Below are positions 1 to 7,461 of a DNA stretch of 36,524 nucleotides, in pieces. The position numbers and the translations under genes are program-made. How positions within the stretch are numbered: the stretch's first letter is position 1; each line of letters opens with the position of its first letter. The stretch covers positions 1 to 36,524 of the forward strand of contig JAQBRK010000002.1 in assembly GCA_028286505.1 (NCBI GenBank), read 5' to 3'. This stretch comes from Parcubacteria group bacterium (GTDB taxonomy: Bacteria; Patescibacteriota; Minisyncoccia; Phycocordibacterales; Phycocordibacteraceae). The notes below the pieces were generated by a model, which was given only the letters and a program-made list of their open reading frames with translations, was not told the origin of the DNA and ran no database searches.

Positions 1-26
1 GCAAACCTGCCGTATAGTGAGTAAAC

Positions 27-1310
27 ATGCTGGATATCCACTTCATCCGCGAGAACGCCGACCTCGTGAAGGCGGGCGCGGCCAAGAAACTCATTACGGT
101 CGATATCGACCGGCTTTTGGCGCTTGATGACGAGCGTAAGACACTCCGCGAGCAGATGGACCAGAAGAAGAATGAGCAGAATCGCGCGGGACAAACCATC
201 GCGCTTGCGCACGGAGAAGAGAAGGAACGTCTTCTCGAATCGATGCGTCACGTGAAGGAAAGCTTCGGCGTGCTCGAGGAGAAATACAAGACGGTGATGG
301 GGCAATGGCAGGAGCTCATGCTCACGGTCCCGAACATTCCGGATATGTCGGTTCCGGAAGGCGAGAGCGACGCGGATAATAAAGAAGTGAAAACGTGGGG
401 CGAACCTACCAAGTTCGACTTCGCCCCGAAGGACCATGTCGAACTTATGACGAAGCTCGGGATCGCCGACTTCGAACGCGGCACGAAGGTTGCGGGCTTC
501 CGCGGCTACTTCCTCAAGGGTGACGGCGTGCTGCTCGCGAACGCTATCTCGCAGCTCGCCCTCAAGCATTTCGCATCGAAGGGTCACGAGCTTCTTATTG
601 CACCGTCTTTGGTGCGTCGCGAGACGTTCATGGGAACAGGGTATCTTCCGCAAGGCGAAGAAGATCTCTACAAAACGCAGGACGGCGAGTATCTCGCCGG
701 TACCGCGGAGGTGGCAACCATGGGGTACTACATGGACGAGACCCTTGAATTGAATCAGCTTCCGATAAAACTGCTCGCGTACTCGCAGTGTTTCCGTCGC
801 GAGGCAGGCGCGCACGGGAAAGATGTGCGCGGGCTCATCCGCGTGCACGAGTTCTTCAAGTGGGAGCAGGTCGTGCTGTGCGAGGCGTCGCACGCGGCTT
901 CCGTCGAGATGCATGAAGCCATCAATCGGAACACGGAAGAATTCATGGAGCTGCTCGGCATTCCGTACCATACCGTCGTGAACTGCGGCGGCGACCTCGG
1001 GCTCGGTCAGGTGAAGAAATACGATATCGAACTATGGGTACCGGCCGAAAAAACCTATCGCGAGATAAGTTCCGCGTCGTACTTCCATGATTTCCAGACC
1101 CGCCGCTTGAACATCCGTTACCGCGACGCCGAAGGTAAGATGCAGTTCGCGCATTCTCTTAATTCGACTGCGGTCCCGTTCCCGCGTATTCTCGTTTCCA
1201 TCATCGAGAACTATCAGCAGGCCGATGGAAGCATTCGCGTACCGGAAGCACTCGTGCCGTTCGTGGGGAAGGTGGCGATAGGAAACGATGCCGAAGTCCT
1301 GGGACATTAA
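27..1310 (+). CDS. serS: Seryl-tRNA synthetase
   Basis: Charges tRNA-Ser with serine in the cytoplasm (class II synthetase). The 427-aa length is normal. Residues 1-110 form the antiparallel coiled-coil tRNA-binding arm. Motif 2 is seen near residue 256 (FRREAGAHGKDVRG). Motif 3 ends in an Arg followed by ILVSIIENYQQADG. The usual LNGSGLA stretch of motif 3 is LNSTAVP here, a variant I believe also occurs in other lineages, with the key Arg kept. A TATAGT box at 13-18 ends 8 nt before the ATG and no Shine-Dalgarno is visible, so the mRNA is probably leaderless. The last 23 nt overlap the next gene, suggesting co-translation with ftsQ. Confidence 0.97.
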   Translation: MLDIHFIRENADLVKAGAAKKLITVDIDRLLALDDERKTLREQMDQKKNEQNRAGQTIALAHGEEKERLLESMRHVKESFGVLEEKYKTVMGQWQELMLTVPNIPDMSVPEGESDADNKEVKTWGEPTKFDFAPKDHVELMTKLGIADFERGTKVAGFRGYFLKGDGVLLANAISQLALKHFASKGHELLIAPSLVRRETFMGTGYLPQGEEDLYKTQDGEYLAGTAEVATMGYYMDETLELNQLPIKLLAYSQCFRREAGAHGKDVRGLIRVHEFFKWEQVVLCEASHAASVEMHEAINRNTEEFMELLGIPYHTVVNCGGDLGLGQVKKYDIELWVPAEKTYREISSASYFHDFQTRRLNIRYRDAEGKMQFAHSLNSTAVPFPRILVSIIENYQQADGSIRVPEALVPFVGKVAIGNDAEVLGH

Positions 1311-2280
1311 CCCGGCGGGAGCACCTGCCCGCCGCAGCGCTCCGTCCCGACCGCAACCCGTTGCCGCTCCGCGCTCCGTAGCACGCCAGGTACCGACCCG
1401 TCGCGAATCGGTGCGTGCGTCTGCACCTCCTTCCCGCACGCCGCTCAAGAAGCAGCGTCAGTTGAAACGCCGTCGCGTATTCGTCATATTTCTCCTACTC
1501 GCTCTCGCGATTTTCGTACTTGTTGAAGTTATTTTATGGCAGTCGTTCCTGCGCGTGCAATCGGTAAAGACCGAGGGACCTAATGCGAACGAACTCAGTG
1601 CCTTCGTGCTCCAGGACCTATCGGGCACGCGGTATATGCTCGTACCGAAGAATTCCATATTCTTTCTGCCTGAAGCGACGCTGCGCGCTCACATTCTCGC
1701 TAAATTCCCGAACGTCGAAGCCGTATCAATTTCTCCGGAAGGCTTGACCACGCTTGCGGTCACCACGACCGAGCGTTCGGCCGTGTTCTGGTGGTGCGGT
1801 GCTTCGAAGGACGCTCCCGAACTCAGCTGCTATGAGACGGATTCCCAGGGGCTCATCTTCTCCGAAGTGCCGCTTGATGTGGGCGTTGCATCGACCTCGA
1901 TGCTCAAGTTCTATGCACCGCTTACAACGCCGCTTGCGCCCGGCATTTCTCCGCGCGGTTCGATACTCAAGAACCCGACCTACCTCACCGGCGTACTCCA
2001 ATTCGTGAAAGCGATGAAGGCGCTGAATGCGAACGTAACCGTCGTTGACCTCCGAGCTGACGAAGTGGACCTCTATACTCCCGCCGGCACGCGCATTACG
2101 TATGTAGCCGGTCGCGAGCAGCAGGCGGTTACGCTTGCCGCAAGCGCCTTCCCGTCTCTGTCGCTTAACAACGGTTCGCTCCAGTACGTGGACCTTCGTT
2201 TCGAGGGTAAGGTTTTCTTTAAGAAAAAAGAAGACGCAGCCGCAACATCGACCGCGAAACCCGTTCAACCAGCTCAGTAA
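1288..2280 (+). CDS. ftsQ: FtsQ/DivIB-like cell-division protein
   Basis: Probable bitopic divisome protein of the FtsQ/DivIB type. The first ~61 residues are a cytoplasmic tail rich in Arg, Pro and Ala. One transmembrane helix follows at about residues 62-84, then an extracytoplasmic region beginning with a POTRA-like segment (FLRVQSVKTEG, about 84-160). Length 330 aa fits the family. The start lies inside serS in another frame, and dus starts 8 nt after its stop, so the three genes look like one transcript. The family call rests on topology and the POTRA-like segment, since FtsQ sequences diverge strongly; another POTRA membrane protein is possible. Confidence 0.72.
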   Translation: MPKSWDINPAGAPARRSAPSRPQPVAAPRSVARQVPTRRESVRASAPPSRTPLKKQRQLKRRRVFVIFLLLALAIFVLVEVILWQSFLRVQSVKTEGPNANELSAFVLQDLSGTRYMLVPKNSIFFLPEATLRAHILAKFPNVEAVSISPEGLTTLAVTTTERSAVFWWCGASKDAPELSCYETDSQGLIFSEVPLDVGVASTSMLKFYAPLTTPLAPGISPRGSILKNPTYLTGVLQFVKAMKALNANVTVVDLRADEVDLYTPAGTRITYVAGREQQAVTLAASAFPSLSLNNGSLQYVDLRFEGKVFFKKKEDAAATSTAKPVQPAQ

Positions 2281-2288
2281 ACGTTGTC

Positions 2289-3248
2289 ATGAATAGTTTT
2301 TGGAATGAGTTGAAGAAACCGATTATGGTGCTTGCGCCGATGGCGGACGTTACTGATCCTGCCTATCGCAAACTTATAGCGCAAACGGGAAGGCCCGACG
2401 TCACCTGGACGGAATTCGTTTCGGCCGACGGCCTCTATGCTACGCGCGAACGTAAGCTGATGAAAGACGAAGAGAATCCGCTTGTACGCGATTTTTTATA
2501 TACGGAGGGCGAGCGGCCTATTGTCGCGCAGATATTCGGCAGCAATCCCGAAACCATCGCGTACGCATCGAAGCTTGCTGCCGAGCTCGGCTTTGACGGC
2601 GTTGATATCAATATGGGCTGTCCCGATAAGACCATCGAGAAACAGGGAGCTGGTGCGGGCATGATGAAGCATCCGGAAGACGCGTCTGCCATCATTCGAG
2701 CAGCGAAAGAATCCGGTCTGCCGGTCTCGGTGAAAACGCGTATCGGCTACAGCAAGAACGAGATGGATACGTGGCTGCCCATTCTCCTCAAGGAAGACTT
2801 GGCGGCGCTTACGGTGCACTTGCGCACCCGCAAGGAGATGTCCTCGGTCCCCGCGCACTGGGAGCTCGCGCCTCGCATCGTGGAGCTTCGGAACGAGCAT
2901 GCGCCTGATACGCTCGTGCTCGGTAACGGTGACGTAAAGGATCTTATCGATGCGCGTACGAAGGCGAGCGAATCCGGTCTCGACGGCATCATGCTCGGGC
3001 GCGCCATCTTCGGTAATCCGTGGCTCTTTACCGGTCGTGACATCACTGAAGTTACGCAGGAGGAAAAACTCGGCGCGCTTCTGGCACTTGCGCGCAATTT
3101 CGACGAGATGCGCCCGAAGAAATCTTTTCATATTTTGAAGAAGCATTTCAAAGCGTTCGTTGCCGGTTGGCCGGGCGCAGCGGAGCTGCGAGGCACGCTT
3201 ATGGAAACAAACTCCCTCGACGAACTCGTAGCGGTGCTGGGTAAATGA
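2289..3248 (+). CDS. dus: tRNA-dihydrouridine synthase
   Basis: FMN-dependent enzyme reducing uridines in tRNA D-loops. The TIM barrel opens with VLAPMADVTDPAYRKLI. The catalytic Cys is C111 in NMGCPDK, followed by the Gly-rich GAGAGMM. Later come VKTRIGY, the TVHLRTR segment and the FMN-phosphate region GNGDV / GLDGIMLGRAIFGNPWLF. Length 319 aa is typical for Dus. It follows the FtsQ-like gene by 8 nt, so it is probably the last gene of the serS unit. A hairpin at 3263-3287 ends it against the convergent gene. The exact Dus subclass cannot be fixed from the sequence alone. Confidence 0.95.
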   Translation: MNSFWNELKKPIMVLAPMADVTDPAYRKLIAQTGRPDVTWTEFVSADGLYATRERKLMKDEENPLVRDFLYTEGERPIVAQIFGSNPETIAYASKLAAELGFDGVDINMGCPDKTIEKQGAGAGMMKHPEDASAIIRAAKESGLPVSVKTRIGYSKNEMDTWLPILLKEDLAALTVHLRTRKEMSSVPAHWELAPRIVELRNEHAPDTLVLGNGDVKDLIDARTKASESGLDGIMLGRAIFGNPWLFTGRDITEVTQEEKLGALLALARNFDEMRPKKSFHILKKHFKAFVAGWPGAAELRGTLMETNSLDELVAVLGK

Positions 3249-3262
3249 CTCTATATACGTAA

Positions 3263-3287
3263 ACTCCTCGGCATGAAGCCGAGGAGT
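3263..3287. terminator. Convergent hairpin terminator
   Basis: A perfect 10-bp stem (actcctcggc / gccgaggagt) with a 5-nt loop lies between convergent dus (+) and the unknown gene ending at 3307 (-). No strong T-run follows on either side, so termination efficiency is uncertain. Confidence 0.6.
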
Positions 3288-3306
3288 CAATGTGTTAAGA
3301 CGATAT

Positions 3307-4023
3307 TTATGTCCACTCAGTGGGAAAACCCAGCCGTTCGTGTGGGTGGAAACATTTTATACCTGGTCGATGGTCAAGAGGTCGCACATCCGGTGCCCAT
3401 ATGTCGGGGGATATTTCAGATAGTGCGAGAACCGAAACGCCACCGCTGCGATTGGCGACAAAGAAGCAAGTTCCTCGCTTTTCCAACACTTTGAAAACAG
3501 GAGCAGATTTCTTGTCACTCTCGACGAGGTACTCAATCTGTCCCAGACTCGTTACCAATTTCCGGGCCATGAGCCAATGGGAAAGATTCTCGCAGTCCGT
3601 ATCCAGGGGCACATCGAGGAGGCAGGCAGCCATCTCCGACAAAGTCAGGGATTTAATAGGCTGGGACAGCGATAACCTCGTTTCCTGTGTGTCCTGCTGT
3701 TTTTTCGCGAGCTGAGGATAGACATGGGTCTGTATGGCGTTCTCATCGCCCCTCCATGCGTACCCTTCCTTAAAATAGTGGTTTGTTCGTTTTCCAAGAA
3801 GTGCAGGGACCCGAATGGTGTCGCCCGGTTTCAGCATCTTTCTTCGCGAATCACAATTTACCCGTAAGAACTCAATAAGTCTGCGGCGCGCCCCGGTATC
3901 GCTTACCGGAAGATGCAAGTCTTGAGAACTTACGCCACCGTCAGCTAGCAGACGGATTAGCTTCGCTATGGAATCAAGGGAGTTGCTTGCGGTTTCGAGG
4001 GTAGCGATGTCAGCTTGAGTCAT
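3307..4023 (-). CDS. Conserved-looking protein of unknown function (238 aa)
   Basis: I do not recognise this 238-aa protein. It is soluble, with no signal or membrane segment. It has an N-terminal helical stretch (residues 1-30), a middle part with KPGDTIRVPALLGKR (about 64-79), and a C-terminal part ending WAPDVRPLDHRPGIKCFHPHERLG. It starts at an ATG with a very strong Shine-Dalgarno (aaaggagg, 7 nt upstream). It also has a textbook promoter (TTGACT, 16 bp, TATACT) and a long leader holding a 17-nt palindrome. That makes it an SD-led, possibly regulated gene, unlike its leaderless housekeeping neighbours. Confidence 0.8.
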   Translation of the reverse strand: MTQADIATLETASNSLDSIAKLIRLLADGGVSSQDLHLPVSDTGARRRLIEFLRVNCDSRRKMLKPGDTIRVPALLGKRTNHYFKEGYAWRGDENAIQTHVYPQLAKKQQDTQETRLSLSQPIKSLTLSEMAACLLDVPLDTDCENLSHWLMARKLVTSLGQIEYLVESDKKSAPVFKVLEKRGTCFFVANRSGGVSVLALSEISPDIWAPDVRPLDHRPGIKCFHPHERLGFPTEWT

Positions 4024-4059
4024 CGGATGCCTCCTTTCTTAGGTTAAAGAGCTGGAACA

Positions 4060-4076
4060 TATCGGACTGTCCGATA
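4060..4076. promoter_or_regulatory. 17-nt palindrome in leader (operator or RNA hairpin)
   Basis: TATCGGA-CTG-TCCGATA is a perfect 7-bp inverted repeat. It lies between the -10 box of the minus-strand gene 3307-4023 and its Shine-Dalgarno. It could be a repressor site just downstream of the transcription start or a hairpin in the 5' leader. Confidence 0.5.
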
Positions 4077-4091
4077 CCATCAGCCGGGCGC

Positions 4092-4119
4092 AGTATACGT
4101 CTTGAAAATCATAAGTCAA
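4092..4119 (-). promoter_or_regulatory. Sigma70-type promoter of the 3307-4023 gene
   Basis: On the minus strand a -35 box TTGACT (4114-4119) and a -10 box TATACT (4092-4097) are separated by 16 bp. They lie about 70 nt upstream of the ATG, so this transcript has a real leader. Confidence 0.7.
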
Positions 4120-4145
4120 AACTTTTATGACCTAGTTGCACGCGG

Positions 4146-4151
4146 TATACT
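4146..4151 (+). promoter_or_regulatory. -10 box of dnaX, leaderless type
   Basis: TATACT ends 8 nt before the ATG at 4160. Transcription would begin at or next to the start codon. No Shine-Dalgarno is present. Confidence 0.65.
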
Positions 4152-4159
4152 TACGAAAT

Positions 4160-5188
4160 ATGGCCCATCAGTCCCTCTATCGTGCATATCGTCCGAAGTC
4201 CTTCGATGAAGTGGTCGGCCAGGACCAAGTTACGGGGCCGCTTTCGGAGCAGATAAAGTCCGAGAAGGTCGGGCATGCCTATCTCTTTGCGGGCTCTCGC
4301 GGTCTCGGAAAGACGTCCATCGCGCGTATCTTCGCGCGGGAGCTCGGTACGACCGAGAAGGACTTGTATGAAATAGATGCGGCCTCGAACACGGGCGTCG
4401 ATAACATACGCCAGCTCACGGAAAACGTATATACGCTTCCGTTCGAATCGAAGTATAAAGTCTACATTCTTGATGAGGCGCACATGCTCTCTAAAGGTGC
4501 TTGGAATGCTTTTCTCAAAACGCTTGAAGAGCCGCCGGCGCACGTCATATTCATACTCGCCACCACAGAGCTTGAGAAAGTTCCTGACACGGTACGCTCG
4601 CGCACCCAAGTATTCGAATTCAAGAAGCCGACGCGTGCCGGACTCGCAAAGCACATTGCGAATATCGCGAAGAAAGAAAAGTATGCGATCGAGCCGGGCG
4701 CGGTCGAACTTATCGCGCTTCTTTCGGAAGGTTCCTATCGCGACGCGCTCTCTATACTCGAGAAAGTTTTCTCGGTCTCATCTGACACCAAGATTTCGCT
4801 TGAAGAAACCGAGAAAGCAACGGGCGCGCCGAAGCGCTCTCTGGTGCTCGCGCTCGTTACCGCCCAAGGGTCAGGTGATAGAGAGAAGGCACTGGTGGCG
4901 GTGCGGGGAGCCGGAAGCGCTGATGTCGATATGCAGCTGTATCTCACGCTTGTGCTCGAAGCGCTTCGGAACGTTCTTCTTATCCGTCATGCGCCGGAAC
5001 TGCGTAAGGAACTTGCAGAAGAGCTGGGTACAGATGAGTACGCGGAGCTTGAGAAACTTGCACGAGACACCGCTTCAAAAATTTCTCACCGCACCTTGAA
5101 GACCTATCTCGATGCGGCGAGCCGCATGCGCTTCTCACCGGTTCCGGCGCTCGCGCTTGAACTTGCGGTGCTCGAATCCGGCGAATGA
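4160..5188 (+). CDS. dnaX: DNA polymerase III tau/gamma subunit (clamp loader), short form
   Basis: ATPase subunit of the clamp loader that places the sliding clamp on DNA. Walker A is GSRGLGKT (residues 45-52), Walker B is VYILDEAH (101-108), followed by LKTLEEPPAHVIFILATTE and the SRT sensor segment. I chose the ATG at 4160 (MAHQSLYRAYRPKSFDEVVGQ) over the earlier TTG because the family N-terminus begins here. Two oddities: the four-Cys zinc module normally found between Walker A and the EIDAASN motif is absent (the chain goes FARELGTTEKDLYEIDAASN), and the 342-aa protein ends after domain III, so no tau-type C-terminus exists. It overlaps the protease gene by 4 nt. Confidence 0.95.
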   Translation: MAHQSLYRAYRPKSFDEVVGQDQVTGPLSEQIKSEKVGHAYLFAGSRGLGKTSIARIFARELGTTEKDLYEIDAASNTGVDNIRQLTENVYTLPFESKYKVYILDEAHMLSKGAWNAFLKTLEEPPAHVIFILATTELEKVPDTVRSRTQVFEFKKPTRAGLAKHIANIAKKEKYAIEPGAVELIALLSEGSYRDALSILEKVFSVSSDTKISLEETEKATGAPKRSLVLALVTAQGSGDREKALVAVRGAGSADVDMQLYLTLVLEALRNVLLIRHAPELRKELAEELGTDEYAELEKLARDTASKISHRTLKTYLDAASRMRFSPVPALALELAVLESGE

Positions 5189-6102
5189 ATCGATACGTCC
5201 CTTATTTTTACGCTCTCGTCGCATTCGTTGTTGCGCTTACCGCAGGCGTCTATTTTTATGAGCGACCGCTTGATATTTCGAACTTTTCGTTCGTTCCGCA
5301 CTGCGCTAAGCCCATTCCGTATACGATAGGAACCGTTGACCCGAAGTTCGCGATGACGAATGCGCAAATCATCGCAAAGCTTGATGATGCCTCACGGCTT
5401 TGGAACGATGCGGCCGGGAAGCCAGTGTTTGCCTATGACCCCACGAACAATCACGCGATTCCCGTTAATTTCGTCTACGACACTCGTCAGCAGGCGATAG
5501 AACTCGGAACTAAAATAGACACCACCGAAGCGTCGCAAAGCACCGCGCGCACCGAATTGAATGCTCTTGTCACTGCATACCGCGCCGCAGAAAACGCCTA
5601 TGCCAAAGCCGTTGCATCGCTTAATACCGCGAGCCTCGCGTATTCCGAAGAAGTAAGGCGCGTGAACGCAGCCGGAGGTGCCGATAAAGAAACGTATGCC
5701 CGCCTGCACACCGAACAAGCCCGGTTAAATCAACAGCAAGATGAACTGAAGCAACAGGGAGTTGTTCTGGATGCACAGTCAGCGGCTCTCAAAACGAAAA
5801 CCGCAGCGTTCAATGCGAGCGTCAACAGCATTAATAAAGTAGTGAACCAGTTCAATGCCGCGGTCGGAGGTGATTTCGAAGAAGGGGAGTATGTGCGCGA
5901 TGCGGCGGGGAATCAACGTATCGATATCTATGCATATAAAACTCAGAACGAACTCATTCACTCGCTCGCGCATGAGCTCGGTCATGTACTCGGTCTCGCG
6001 CATAACGACAATCCAAAATCCATCATGTTTCCGTATAACAAAAGCGGCGTGACACTGTCGGACGACGACGTGACCGCGCTCAAAACGCTCTGCAGACTCT
6101 AG
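5185..6102 (+). CDS. Membrane-anchored matrixin-like zinc metalloprotease
   Basis: Probable extracytoplasmic metalloprotease of the metzincin/M10 type. An N-terminal membrane helix (about residues 5-27) anchors it. Residues ~110-215 are a long Ala/Gln/Glu-rich coiled coil. The catalytic site HELGHVLGLAH spans H263-H273 with Glu264, and the Met-turn follows at M281 (SIMFP). The start codon overlaps the dnaX stop (ATGA), so translation is coupled. The coiled coil between anchor and catalytic motif is unusual for matrixins and may act as a spacer or partner-binding rod. The substrate is unknown; envelope proteins are a reasonable guess. Confidence 0.85.
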   Translation: MNRYVPYFYALVAFVVALTAGVYFYERPLDISNFSFVPHCAKPIPYTIGTVDPKFAMTNAQIIAKLDDASRLWNDAAGKPVFAYDPTNNHAIPVNFVYDTRQQAIELGTKIDTTEASQSTARTELNALVTAYRAAENAYAKAVASLNTASLAYSEEVRRVNAAGGADKETYARLHTEQARLNQQQDELKQQGVVLDAQSAALKTKTAAFNASVNSINKVVNQFNAAVGGDFEEGEYVRDAAGNQRIDIYAYKTQNELIHSLAHELGHVLGLAHNDNPKSIMFPYNKSGVTLSDDDVTALKTLCRL

Positions 6103-6113
6103 CCATTCACACG

Positions 6114-6155
6114 CTAAGGTAGGTTAGTGGTCAGGTAACCTATATACTACCTTAG
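6114..6155. promoter_or_regulatory. Nested palindromes over the promoter of the HTH gene
   Basis: Two nested perfect inverted repeats surround the promoter: outer CTAAGGTAG (6114-6122) / CTACCTTAG (6147-6155) and inner TAGGTTA (6120-6126) / TAACCTA (6136-6142). The -10 box TATACT (6143-6148) sits between the inner and outer right arms. The geometry suggests an operator for a dimeric DNA-binding protein, possibly the HTH protein encoded just downstream. Confidence 0.6.
6143..6148 (+). promoter_or_regulatory. -10 box, leaderless type, fixing a GTG start
   Basis: TATACT ends exactly 6 nt before GTG 6155, the same geometry as before ATG starts elsewhere in the window. This supports GTG as the real start. 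Confidence 0.65.
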
Positions 6156-6871
6156 TGGCAAACCCCCATAAGCAACAGGCGATAGCGTTTCGACGAGAAG
6201 GTAAAAGTTATCGCGAAATACGAGCACTTTTACCCGTCGCCAAGTCGACTTTGTCGGAATGGTTTAAATCGGTCGAACTGGCCGTGCCGCAGAAGCAACG
6301 AATGACCACCCTACGTCGCGAGGCCGCATTACGCGGAGCGCATGCACGAAGAGATACACGTCTCTTACAAATCCAGAAATTGAATGAGGATGGCAAAAGA
6401 GACATTGGAAAATTAACGGATCGTGAGCTTTGGCTTATTGGTACCGCGCTTCACTGGGCCGAAGGTTCGAAACAGAATATGCGGTCACCAAGCGCGGGGA
6501 TAATGTTTGGAAATTCCGATCACCGTATGCTTTCGGTATTTCTGGCATGGCTACACAGCCAAGGTATTGAAAGGAAAGATATATTTGTTGAGCTCTATAT
6601 CCATATCGAAAGAAGAAAAGATACTGAGAAGTTTAAAACGTGGTGGTCGGAGAAACTGGATATATCGATCGAAAATCTAGACAGAGTTTATTATAAGAAA
6701 GGAAATCCAAAGACAAATCGCGGCAATGTTACTGACTTGTACCATGGTCTATTACGGATTAAAGTGAGGTCAAGCACAACCCTTAACAGACAAGTGAATG
6801 GCTGGATAGAGGGTATTGTAGCTTCCTTGGGAGATCGTCTAATGGTCGGACAAACGCCTTTGAAGCGTTGA
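6155..6871 (+). CDS. HTH protein with LAGLIDADG-like motif, overlapping tRNA-Gln
   Basis: 238-aa probable DNA-binding protein. Residues ~8-40 form a helix-turn-helix (FRREGKSYREIRALL...KSTLSEWFKS). Around residues 93-107 the motif WLIGTALHWAEGSK resembles a divergent LAGLIDADG helix ending in A-E-G, followed by a beta-rich segment (GIMFGNSDHRM, FVELYIHIERR) and a basic Tyr/Lys stretch. I infer a homing-endonuclease-like or endonuclease-derived regulator, not proven. The GTG start is supported by TATACT 6 nt upstream. The last 14 codons lie inside tRNA-Gln, so the reading frame ends within the tRNA anticodon arm; the tRNA may be its target or integration point. Confidence 0.8.
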   Translation: MANPHKQQAIAFRREGKSYREIRALLPVAKSTLSEWFKSVELAVPQKQRMTTLRREAALRGAHARRDTRLLQIQKLNEDGKRDIGKLTDRELWLIGTALHWAEGSKQNMRSPSAGIMFGNSDHRMLSVFLAWLHSQGIERKDIFVELYIHIERRKDTEKFKTWWSEKLDISIENLDRVYYKKGNPKTNRGNVTDLYHGLLRIKVRSSTTLNRQVNGWIEGIVASLGDRLMVGQTPLKR

Positions 6872-6898
6872 ATCTAGGTTCGATCCCTAGTCTCCCAG
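6828..6898 (+). tRNA. tRNA-Gln (anticodon UUG)
   Basis: Full cloverleaf: acceptor TGGGAGA/TCTCCCA, a short D arm (GTC/GAC), anticodon stem AACGC/GCGTT with loop CTTTGAA (anticodon TTG), and T stem CTAGG/CCTAG with loop TTCGATC. The discriminator base is G73. U1-A72 is typical of tRNA-Gln. The 3' CCA is not fully encoded (CA follows G73), so the CCA-adding enzyme must complete it. The first 44 nt are shared with the 3' end of the HTH gene, so the tRNA is probably processed from that transcript or has a promoter inside the gene. Confidence 0.92.
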
Positions 6899-7052
6899 CA
6901 AAAGGTGCGGCGCAGCTTTTGCTGTGGAGAAGCGAACGTGGGACGTTCGCGTCTAGAGATCGAAAATGTTGCGAGCATTTTGCGGTGCAAAATCAGCAAT
7001 GTGTACTGCTCCTGTAAGGAGAGATAGTGTAATCACGTCCCTAGTCTCCCAG
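6884..7052 (+). repeat. Direct repeat of the tRNA-Gln 3' end (possible att scar)
   Basis: The 15-mer tccctagtctcccag at 6884-6898 (tRNA 3' end) recurs exactly at 7038-7052. The 139 nt between the copies hold no convincing gene but several small hairpins (gcgaacgt/acgttcgc near 6935-6953; attttgc/gcaaaat near 6979-6996). Duplication of a tRNA 3' end is the usual mark of site-specific integration; here only a short remnant lies between the copies. Confidence 0.6.
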
Positions 7053-7070
7053 TAAATAGCTCAAAGTGAA

Positions 7071-7090
7071 GGGTCGCCGTGAGGCGACCC
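7071..7090 (-). terminator. Hairpin terminator of the 7101-7454 gene
   Basis: 8-bp perfect stem gggtcgcc/ggcgaccc with a 4-nt loop, 10 nt beyond the stop of the minus-strand gene. The following T-rich stretch is weak. Confidence 0.6.
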
Positions 7091-7100
7091 AGTGGTGTAC

Positions 7101-7454
7101 TTAGCTCCTCTCGGGAAGAGCACGTACATAATGTTCGATAAAGTCAGGGTTCGGAACCTGCTTGCTTGAGAAGTCGATGCCGCGCTGTCTCAGATGATCA
7201 ACCACCCAGCTTGTCATGTGAGTCACCCAGATCTTTCCGTCCTGAATGAATGCGAAATAGCGGGGTGCGGGTAAGCAGTCGAGCTGTACAAAGGCTATTG
7301 CTACAGCCTCGGAAAGCGGATTATGCTCGCGGATTTCGTATCCGCCAGAACCCATTGGTCCGAATGTGTTGTCCGCATCGAGGAGCAGTTTCTTGAGTGC
7401 GGTACGGTCTCTTGATGTCTCAATCAAGGTGCAGTTGCTAGAAAAGGAATTCAT
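7101..7454 (-). CDS. Small unknown protein (117 aa), SD-led
   Basis: Not recognised. A soluble 117-aa protein containing FGPMGSGGYEIREHNPLSEAV and a PRYFAFIQDGKIWVTHM segment, with a helical C-terminus. The start at 7454 is chosen because a clear Shine-Dalgarno (caggaga) lies 7 nt upstream; the open frame continues further upstream but runs into the conserved promoter module at 7462-7517. It belongs to a set of four small minus-strand genes sharing that promoter. Function unknown. Confidence 0.75.
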   Translation of the reverse strand: MNSFSSNCTLIETSRDRTALKKLLLDADNTFGPMGSGGYEIREHNPLSEAVAIAFVQLDCLPAPRYFAFIQDGKIWVTHMTSWVVDHLRQRGIDFSSKQVPNPDFIEHYVRALPERS

Positions 7455-7461
7455 GACACGT

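Noticed and set aside
2496..3290. Long open frame (264 codons) antisense to dus
   Set aside because: It lies wholly over a confident dus gene; composition is Arg/His-rich shadow type with no start signal or recognisable motif.
4136..4160. TTG at 4136 as the dnaX start
   Set aside because: The family N-terminus begins at ATG 4160, and the -10 box at 4146-4151 lies after the TTG.
7020..7055. A second tRNA at the duplicated 3' end
   Set aside because: Only the 15-nt T-arm/acceptor piece matches; no 5' acceptor, D arm or anticodon arm can be paired.
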